Source: Thermovibrio guaymasensis (lineage in GTDB: Bacteria; Aquificota; Aquificia; Desulfurobacteriales; Desulfurobacteriaceae). Taken from it: 64,000 nt of DNA. A program made the position numbers and the translations under genes. The notes below the pieces were generated by a model, which was given only the letters and a program-made list of their open reading frames with translations, had not been told where the DNA came from and searched no databases. The stretch spans positions 729,331-793,330 of the forward strand of contig NZ_RBIE01000001.1 in the NCBI RefSeq assembly GCF_003633715.1, written 5' to 3'. Positions within the stretch are counted from its first letter, which is position 1; each line of letters starts with the position of its first letter. This document shows, in pieces, positions 1 through 5,477 of this stretch.

Positions 1-903
1 CTCAATCCACTCCCTTGGAACTGCAGAGACTGAAAGGTACCCTCCGGAGAGAGTTCCCGTTATAAAACCTACTGCATCAGTATCTCCTCCAAAGTCGCCG
101 TAGGAGTTAACTGCACTAAGGAGAGCTCTCTTAAAAGAGTTAGGGTATCTGAGGAAGATGTAGAGTGAAAGGGTTAAGGTCTCTGGGGCAAACGTTCCGT
201 TTCCAATCAGAAGGATAACCTCGTCAAGGGGAACCTCTCCCCTCTTTAAGACCTGAATTAGTAGGTCAAGGTAGCCTTTAACGTTCTCGCTTTTTGAGAG
301 CTCCCTTAGGGAGTCAACGAAGGAGAGCTTACTTTCAAGGGTTGAAAGCTCAACCCTTCCTCCAACGACCGATGAGACCGCTGCAGCCAGAATTCCTGCA
401 GAGTCTACCAGCGTTTCATCAGAGTGGGTTATTGATGCTACGTAGGCACCTTCCTGGTATGCCTCAAAGGAGTTATCCCACCTAAACAGTCCTGATGCAA
501 CGGCTGGTATAGCTCCGTCAACGTCGCAGGCCTTTACCCTTGCCTCTTCCGGCTCAAGGCCTGCAGCGTACGAGAGGGCAGCGTTTACGTGGGCTCCTGA
601 TGGGTACCTGTGGGACTTCTCGTCCTTTACCCACTCCACCAACTTCTCAATGTAGAGGGTCTCGTCAAAGTAGCCTTTCTCTGCGTAGACTTTGAGAGCT
701 AGGAGAAAGATTTGACTTTCGTGGGAGTATTGCCCCTTCTTTAAGAAGGGGCAGACGGAAAGGTGTGAGGGCTCCATAAAACCTAAGATGGCTCCTCCGT
801 ATGCCCTCTTCACAGTCTCCCTATCCATATCCTCGACTAAGGTTCCTAGTGCATCTCCAATTATTCCTCCTAGTACCGCTCCTCTTATCTTCTCCTTTAA
901 CAT
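1..903 (-). CDS. ADP-ribosylglycohydrolase family protein (C-terminus beyond the window)
   Basis: The frame is open from the ATG at 903-901 to the window edge, giving 301 codons without a stop, so the C-terminus lies outside. The N-terminus carries GAVLGGIIGDALG (residues about 8-20), and GGDTDAVGF appears near residue 275. In the DraG/ARH family these two acidic motifs bind the two Mg2+ ions that hydrolyse ADP-ribose from modified proteins or from ADP-ribosylated compounds. The gene is divergent from the oxidoreductase at 959, with a 55-bp shared promoter gap. No DraT-like transferase is visible here, so the substrate is unknown. The family call is firm; the physiological role is not. Confidence 0.88.
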   Translation of the reverse strand, partial: MLKEKIRGAVLGGIIGDALGTLVEDMDRETVKRAYGGAILGFMEPSHLSVCPFLKKGQYSHESQIFLLALKVYAEKGYFDETLYIEKLVEWVKDEKSHRYPSGAHVNAALSYAAGLEPEEARVKACDVDGAIPAVASGLFRWDNSFEAYQEGAYVASITHSDETLVDSAGILAAAVSSVVGGRVELSTLESKLSFVDSLRELSKSENVKGYLDLLIQVLKRGEVPLDEVILLIGNGTFAPETLTLSLYIFLRYPNSFKRALLSAVNSYGDFGGDTDAVGFITGTLSGGYLSVSAVPREWIE

Positions 904-926
904 TTTCTCCTCCTGTGTTTAGTGCC

Positions 927-932
927 TATAAT
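927..932 (+). promoter_or_regulatory. Candidate -10 box for the membrane-anchored oxidoreductase
   Basis: A perfect TATAAT lies 26 bp before the ATG at 959, in the divergent gap. No good -35 hexamer is seen at the expected spacing. A GGAGAGG ribosome-binding site follows at 949-955. Confidence 0.35.
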
Positions 933-958
933 TTAGAATCTATCAGCCGGAGAGGATA

Positions 959-2389
959 ATGTTTAAGGAAGATAGGAATTTAGCCTTAAAGCTTTACAGG
1001 AAGCGTTTAAAGAGGAAGAAGTGTTTCCGCCTTTCATTTCTACTTCCCGGACTTGGGCAGTTTTGTCAGGATAGAAAAGTTTCTGGATCTTTATTCTTCC
1101 TCCTTTTTTCATTCCCCTTTTACTACTTGTACCTGATTGGGGATCTTCTCTCCTACGGCGGGATTTCCCTTATCCTTTCCCAGTTAACCCTTTACATCCT
1201 CCAGCTTTACGATGCCTACAAGAGAACCTTTAGGGAGACATCTCCCTGTGAAGATTCCTGTCCGGCCGGAGTCGTTGTTCCCACTTTTATGGGCTTTTGT
1301 CAAAAGGGAGACTTTGAAAAAGCTTTTGCTTCCTTCCTCTTAAGAGCTCCTTTTCCGTTTACCTTGGGGGAAATCTGTCCGGCCGAGTGTGAGAAGAAGT
1401 GTGGGATTCTTCCCGGAAGGAGTTTGAGAATTAGGGAAGTCCACAGGGAGCTTGCAAGGATAGTCCTTGAGAGTATGGAAATAGGGGAGAGGGAACCTTT
1501 CTTCCCCAGAGTTAATAGGAAAGTTGCAGTGGTTGGGGGAGGTGTTGCCGGTTTAACCGTTTCCTACTACTTAGCTTCCTGTGGTTTAAGTGTAGAGATA
1601 TTTGAGAAGGAGAACCATCTTGGAGGGATCCTTAACTACGTTCCTGATTTTAAGCTAAATAAAGAGCTCTTTAAGAGGGAAATTGAGTTTATAACTTCTT
1701 TTAAGAACGTTAAAGTTCATACTGGAGTTGAGTTAAAGGAAAGGCCTGAAGGTTTTGACGTTGTAGTTGTTTGTGTAGGTTCTCAGGTTGAGAGGAAGTT
1801 TCCCGTTAATTCACCTAGGGTTATCTATCCCCTTTCCTTTTTAAAGAATCCTCCTTCTCTTTCTGGAAAGAGAGTTTTAATTATCGGGGCAGGAGATACT
1901 GCATTTGACGTTGCAAGGTTAACAGTGAAGAGGGGAGGGGAGGCAGTTGTCCTTTATAGAGGTGAAGTTAAAGGGGTTAGAGCTTCTGACAAGGAAGTTA
2001 GGGACTCTTTAAAAGAAGGAGTTAAACTCTACACAGGATGTGAGCTTTTAAAGATTGAAGGGGGCAGAGCTCTCTTTTCTTGCGGCTCCTTTGACTTTGA
2101 TTACATAGTTCCTGCTATCGGCTTTGATAGGGACTTGAGGTTAATAGAGTCCCTAAACGGTGACTTCGTTACAGGGGATGCTGCTTCCGGTATGACCACC
2201 GCCGTAGAGGCCATAGGTAGGGCAAGGGAGACTGCTTACAGAGTTTTAAAGAGTTTGGGCCTTTCAGATAGGGCTTGGTTTATGGAGGATTACTACGTTA
2301 AGGAACCCCAGACTATTAGTGGGGAAAACCTATTCGTTGTTTCTGAGAGTTCCCTGTGTCAGCACTGTGGGATGAAGGTAAGAAGTTAG
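959..2389 (+). CDS. Membrane-anchored GltD-like FAD/NAD(P) oxidoreductase with an N-terminal TM2-like domain
   Basis: This 476-residue protein has three visible parts. Residues 1-91 are basic, then hydrophobic: a PGLGQF motif at 30-35, two or three membrane segments (about 42-64 and 66-83) and YDAYKR at 84-89, a layout like TM2/DUF5683 membrane modules. Residues 95-149 match the Fe-S domain of glutamate synthase small-subunit/DPYD proteins, with cysteines C97, C101, C140, C144 and C148. From residue 188 there are two Rossmann motifs (VVGGGVAG at 191-198, IIGAGDTAFD near 308) for FAD and NAD(P). The tail has CQHCG, a possible extra metal or thiol site. GltD-like proteins are normally soluble, so the membrane fusion is unusual. 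No GltB-type catalytic domain is adjacent. Electron partner unknown. Confidence 0.82.
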   Translation: MFKEDRNLALKLYRKRLKRKKCFRLSFLLPGLGQFCQDRKVSGSLFFLLFSFPFYYLYLIGDLLSYGGISLILSQLTLYILQLYDAYKRTFRETSPCEDSCPAGVVVPTFMGFCQKGDFEKAFASFLLRAPFPFTLGEICPAECEKKCGILPGRSLRIREVHRELARIVLESMEIGEREPFFPRVNRKVAVVGGGVAGLTVSYYLASCGLSVEIFEKENHLGGILNYVPDFKLNKELFKREIEFITSFKNVKVHTGVELKERPEGFDVVVVCVGSQVERKFPVNSPRVIYPLSFLKNPPSLSGKRVLIIGAGDTAFDVARLTVKRGGEAVVLYRGEVKGVRASDKEVRDSLKEGVKLYTGCELLKIEGGRALFSCGSFDFDYIVPAIGFDRDLRLIESLNGDFVTGDAASGMTTAVEAIGRARETAYRVLKSLGLSDRAWFMEDYYVKEPQTISGENLFVVSESSLCQHCGMKVRS

Positions 2390-2446
2390 TGGAACTTAAC
2401 AAAATTAAGGCTTAAATTTCTAGTGAACGTTTAGAAAGGAGAGGAA

Positions 2447-2851
2447 ATGGAAAGGGAAGATAAACTTGCTCCAAGGCTTGAGGATTACCTCGAAACTATT
2501 TACCTTCTGGAGAAGAAGAACAAAGTTGCAAGGGTTAAGGAAATCGCGTCTGCCCGTAAAGTTAAGATGCCGACTGTTACAGAAGTATTGAAGAGGCTTA
2601 CTGAGAAGGGCTATATTGTTTATGAGCCTTACGGTTACGTTGTAACGACCGAAAAGGGAAAGGAGTACGCTGAGAAACTCTACTCAAAGCACAGAGTTTT
2701 AATTTCCTTCTTGAAGGACATTCTTGGTCTTCCTTACGATAAGGCAGAAAGGGAAGGGTGTCTCATTGAACACCACCTTTCAGAAGAAACGGTTAGGAAG
2801 ATAGAAAAATTAACTGAGAAACTAAAAGAAATGGGCTTTAAAATGGAGTAG
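2447..2851 (+). CDS. DtxR/MntR-family metal-dependent transcriptional regulator
   Basis: A 134-residue protein with the N-terminal winged helix (ARVKEIASARKVKMPTVTEVL) followed by a dimerisation and metal-binding domain. Candidate ligands are D13 and E16 (EDYLET), the histidine in SKHRVL, and Cys/Glu/His in EGCLIEHH. These correspond to the Fe2+ or Mn2+ sites of DtxR and MntR. The Cys in EGCLIEHH is more DtxR-like, hinting at iron sensing, but metal identity cannot be fixed from sequence. There is no C-terminal SH3-like domain, so it is of the short type. It has a strong AAAGGAGAGG Shine-Dalgarno and sits 3 bp upstream of the first MqnE-like gene. That suggests co-transcription of a metal sensor with Fe-S radical SAM enzymes. 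Confidence 0.88.
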   Translation: MEREDKLAPRLEDYLETIYLLEKKNKVARVKEIASARKVKMPTVTEVLKRLTEKGYIVYEPYGYVVTTEKGKEYAEKLYSKHRVLISFLKDILGLPYDKAEREGCLIEHHLSEETVRKIEKLTEKLKEMGFKME

Positions 2852-2853
2852 TT

Positions 2854-3951
2854 ATGTTTGACTTTAGACTCGTTGAAGATAGAGATTTAATTCCTATAGC
2901 AGAGAAGATCCTTGAAGGAGAAAGGCTATCCTTTGAGGATGGAGTTAGGCTTTTTAGGAGCTCTGATATCTTAACGATTGGGAAGCTTGCAGATATCGTT
3001 AATAGGCGTTTAAACGGCAATTTCGTTTACTTTACTGTAAACAGGCACGTTAACCTAACAAATATATGTGTTGGAACCTGTAAATTCTGTGCTTTTAGGA
3101 AGAGGAAGGGAGAAGAGGGAGCTTATCAGCTTACTGTTGATGAGGTTTTAGAGAAAGTTAGAAATTCTGGTTTTATAAGGGAAGTTCACATTGTAAGCGG
3201 TCTTCATCCAGATTGGGGGCTAGATGATTACCTAGAATTTGTTAGGGCTATAAGGGAAGAATTTCCGGATGTGAAAATTCAGGCTTTTACTGCTGAGGAG
3301 ATTGATTACTTTTCGAGGAAGGAGTCTGTTCCCTTGGAGGACGTTATAAGGGAAGTTGCAGCCTCTGGTGTTGATGCCCTTCCTGGTGGGGGTGCTGAAA
3401 TCTTTTCTGAGGAAGTTAGGCAGAGGCTTTGTCCTGAGAAGCTTAGCTCTGAAAGGTACCTTTTAATTCACCGCATAGCTCACTCTTACGGTATAAGGAG
3501 TAACGCCTCTATTCTCTACGGTCATATTGAGAGTTATGAGGATAGGGTTGATCACTTGTTGAGGTTGAGGAAGCTCCAGGACGAAACTGGGGGTTTTATG
3601 GCTTTTATCTCCTTTGCTTATCAGCCGAAGAATACTCAGCTTGGAGGAAGTTATACAACTGGTTTTGATGACTTGAAGATGCTTGCCGTTAGCAGGCTCT
3701 TCCTAGATAACTTCCGTCACGTTAGGGCTTTTTGGATAACACTTGGGGAGAAGTTAGCTCAAACCTCTCTCCATTTTGGAGTTGATGACCTTGATGGGAC
3801 CGTTGTTGAGGAGACTATTACCCGTTCTGCAGGTGCTGAAAGTTCATCTTACATGCCTAAGGGTAGGTTGGTAAAGCTTATTAAAGAATCTGGAAGGATT
3901 CCCGTTGAAAGGGATACCCTTTACAACGTTGTTGAGGTGATTGATGGGTAA
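2854..3951 (+). CDS. MqnE-like radical SAM enzyme, divergent paralogue
   Basis: This 365-residue radical SAM protein of the MqnC/MqnE/CofH group has its 4Fe-4S motif CX3CX2C at C72, C76 and C79. MqnE-type motifs include LPGGGAEIF, the GHIESYEDRVDH block, QDETGGF and DDLDGTVVEE. MqnE joins SAM to 3-(1-carboxyvinyloxy)benzoate to make aminofutalosine in menaquinone synthesis. The downstream neighbour is the more typical MqnE. This copy departs in places (AFISFAYQP where MqnE usually has FIPLAFHP; AFWITLG where MqnE has AYWIMLG) and may have another substrate. It lacks the DFG-containing block I associate with MqnC. It overlaps the next gene by 8 bp and shares a 51-bp identical tract with it. 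Confidence 0.8.
   Translation: MFDFRLVEDRDLIPIAEKILEGERLSFEDGVRLFRSSDILTIGKLADIVNRRLNGNFVYFTVNRHVNLTNICVGTCKFCAFRKRKGEEGAYQLTVDEVLEKVRNSGFIREVHIVSGLHPDWGLDDYLEFVRAIREEFPDVKIQAFTAEEIDYFSRKESVPLEDVIREVAASGVDALPGGGAEIFSEEVRQRLCPEKLSSERYLLIHRIAHSYGIRSNASILYGHIESYEDRVDHLLRLRKLQDETGGFMAFISFAYQPKNTQLGGSYTTGFDDLKMLAVSRLFLDNFRHVRAFWITLGEKLAQTSLHFGVDDLDGTVVEETITRSAGAESSSYMPKGRLVKLIKESGRIPVERDTLYNVVEVIDG
3520..3570 (+). repeat. 51-bp tract identical to 4625-4675
   Basis: The stretch that encodes the GHIESYEDRVDHLLRLR region is identical at every base to 4625-4675 in the next gene, and identity ends abruptly on both sides. The rest of the two genes is clearly diverged, also at synonymous sites. This looks like a short gene-conversion tract. 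Confidence 0.8.
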
Positions 3952-5065
3952 GGTTTTAGATTTTGTAAGAGATAAGGAACTTTTACCTATAGCAGAGAAA
4001 GTTTTTGAAGGAGAGAGGTTATCTTTTGAGGATGGGGTTAAGCTCTTTAGGAGCTCTGATATTCATACTATAGGTTTTCTTGCCAATTTGGTCTGTGAGA
4101 GGAGAAGCGGTAAGTTTGTTTATTTTAACGTTAACCTTCACGTTACTCCGACGAACATATGCGTTGGAACTTGTAAGTTTTGTGCTTTTAGGAAGAAGAA
4201 GGGGGAGGAAGGGGCTTATCAATTAACTGTTGAGGAAATTCTTGAAAAGGTTTCTTCCCATAAGGAGAAGAATCCCGGTATAACTGAGGTTCATATAGTA
4301 GGGGGGCTTCATCCGGATTGGGGGCTTGGGGAGTACTTGTCAATAGTTAAGGCTGTAAGAGAGGCCTTTCCTGATGTTTATATTAAGGCCTATACAGCTG
4401 AAGAGATTAAGTATATTGCCGATAAGTCTGGTCTTTCTGTTGAGGAAGTTTTAAAGAAGTTAATTGATGCGGGATTAGGTTCTCTTCCGGGTGGCGGAGG
4501 GGAAATTTTTGCTGAGGGTATTAGGGAGAGGCTTTGTCCCGATAAGATAACTGGAGATGAGTATCTTGAAGTACATAAAACTGCTCATCGTTTAGGTTTA
4601 AAGAGCAATGCTACTATGCTTTTTGGTCATATTGAGAGTTATGAGGATAGGGTTGATCACTTGTTGAGGTTGAGGGAGGCTCAGGATGAAACTGGGGGAT
4701 TTCAGACTTTTATACCTTTGGCTTTTCATCCTTTAAATACTCAGGTCGAAAATGCTAGTTATACTACCGGTTTTGATGAAATTAAAACTGTTGCCGTTAG
4801 TAGGCTTATGTTAGATAACTTCCCTCACGTTAAGGCTTACTGGATTATGCTTGGTGAGAAGATTGCTCAGCTTGCTCTTCAGTTTGGTGCTGATGATATT
4901 GATGGAACTGTTGTTGAAGAGGATATAACTCAGGCTGCTGGTGGAAGGGCCGGTCAGTATATTTCTAAGAATAGGTTAATAAGGCTTATTAAAGAGGCTG
5001 GTAAAGTTCCCGTTGAGAGGGATACTCTCTATAACGTTATTAAAGTTTACTGGGAGGAAGAATGA
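3944..5065 (+). CDS. mqnE: Aminofutalosine synthase MqnE (radical SAM)
   Basis: A 373-residue radical SAM protein with C73, C77 and C80 (CX3CX2C), EVHIVGGLHPD, LPGGGGEIF, NATMLFGHIES, FIPLAFHP, AYWIMLG and DDIDGTVVEE, all as expected for MqnE. It acts in the futalosine route to menaquinone. I start at the ATG at 3944, overlapping the preceding gene by 8 bp, with GAGGTG as ribosome-binding site; a TTG at 3941 is a weaker alternative. Other mqn genes (mqnA, B, C, D) are not in the window. The gene uses many T-ending codons, like its upstream neighbours and unlike genes beyond 5.4 kb. Its stop overlaps the start of a tiny membrane protein (ATGA). Confidence 0.88.
   Translation: MGKVLDFVRDKELLPIAEKVFEGERLSFEDGVKLFRSSDIHTIGFLANLVCERRSGKFVYFNVNLHVTPTNICVGTCKFCAFRKKKGEEGAYQLTVEEILEKVSSHKEKNPGITEVHIVGGLHPDWGLGEYLSIVKAVREAFPDVYIKAYTAEEIKYIADKSGLSVEEVLKKLIDAGLGSLPGGGGEIFAEGIRERLCPDKITGDEYLEVHKTAHRLGLKSNATMLFGHIESYEDRVDHLLRLREAQDETGGFQTFIPLAFHPLNTQVENASYTTGFDEIKTVAVSRLMLDNFPHVKAYWIMLGEKIAQLALQFGADDIDGTVVEEDITQAAGGRAGQYISKNRLIRLIKEAGKVPVERDTLYNVIKVYWEEE
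4625..4675 (+). repeat. 51-bp tract identical to 3520-3570
   Basis: Second copy of the identical tract shared by the tandem MqnE-like genes. Flanking bases differ immediately (T before versus C; G after versus A). Confidence 0.8.
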
Positions 5066-5187
5066 GTGAGAATGAGGTTTTGGGCATTTTTGTGACTATT
5101 GTTGCGATTCTTCTTCCTCTTTCCTTTGCAGTTTTGGCTTGGAAGCATACCCTTTCTGGAAAGAAAGGTAAGGGGAATAGTGGTTAG
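5062..5187 (+). CDS. 41-residue single-pass membrane protein
   Basis: The ATG overlaps the mqnE stop (ATGA) and is preceded by GGAGGAAG, so translation is likely coupled. The product begins MSENEVLGIF, has one hydrophobic helix of about 20 residues (roughly 8-27), and ends in a basic, glycine-rich tail (residues 28-41). The charge pattern predicts N-terminus out, C-terminus in. I do not recognise a family. Location behind a menaquinone gene suggests a membrane-associated role, for example a small subunit of a quinone-linked complex, but that is a guess. It is shorter than usual gene-finder cut-offs and easily missed. Confidence 0.6.
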   Translation: MSENEVLGIFVTIVAILLPLSFAVLAWKHTLSGKKGKGNSG

Positions 5188-5234
5188 GTAAAGTTTTGTT
5201 TGGGGGCAGTTTCGTGGGAGGGGAATTTCAATTT

Positions 5235-5276
5235 TTATTTATTATATACCGTAAAATTTTTTAGTTAATTAAAATG
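5235..5276 (+). repeat. AT-rich element copy 1 (TAAAATTTTTT core)
   Basis: The core at 5251-5276 (GTAAAATTTTTTAGTTAATT then AAAATG) matches the second copy at about 22 of 26 positions. The element ends in a palindromic TTAATTAA. Both copies start with TTATTTA. They lie about 133 bp apart in the ppsA upstream region. Confidence 0.5.
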
Positions 5277-5367
5277 TTTTCTTTTTCCTTTGTGTTTGTA
5301 GAAAGGATTGCAAATTTTTTGTTTTCCTGAGAGCTTTTGGGACGGCCGGAGATTTGGGGGATCATTC

Positions 5368-5402
5368 TTATTTACTATAAAATTTTTTGGTAAATTAAAT
5401 TG
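5368..5402 (+). repeat. AT-rich element copy 2 (TAAAATTTTTT core)
   Basis: TTATTTACTATAAAATTTTT, then TGGTAAATTAAATTG. It contains an inverted TTTAC/GTAAA pair spaced by 14 bp, which could bind a dimeric regulator. The right edge is about 33 bp upstream of the ppsA -10 box. Confidence 0.5.
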
Positions 5403-5434
5403 TGAACAGCACAATCATACTAGGAAACCTTAGA

Positions 5435-5440
5435 TATAAT
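5435..5440 (+). promoter_or_regulatory. ppsA -10 box (TATAAT)
   Basis: A perfect TATAAT ends one base before an ATG at 5442. Transcription would then start near 5446-5447, downstream of that ATG. This supports the GTG at 5478 as the real ppsA start. The -35 region is poor. Confidence 0.5.
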
Positions 5441-5477
5441 AATGAAAGTGGACACTAACAAAAAAGAGGAGGAAGAG

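Larger units (their letters stand above)
5188..5441. other. AT-rich intergenic region with a duplicated element
   Basis: A 254-bp gap without a convincing gene. It contains long A/T runs, two copies of a TAAAATTTTTT-centred element listed separately, and the ppsA promoter at its right end. No clear rho-independent terminator is seen for the upstream operon. Codon use of + strand genes changes across this gap, from T-ending to A/C-ending. Confidence 0.6.

Noticed and set aside
294-485. 63-codon plus-strand frame opposite the ADP-ribosylglycohydrolase
   Set aside because: An antisense shadow; the minus-strand frame carries clear family motifs across this stretch.
5235-5280. dif-like recombination site in the AT-rich gap
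   Set aside because: I compared it with E. coli and B. subtilis dif from memory. Only short AT matches remain and the central spacing does not fit.
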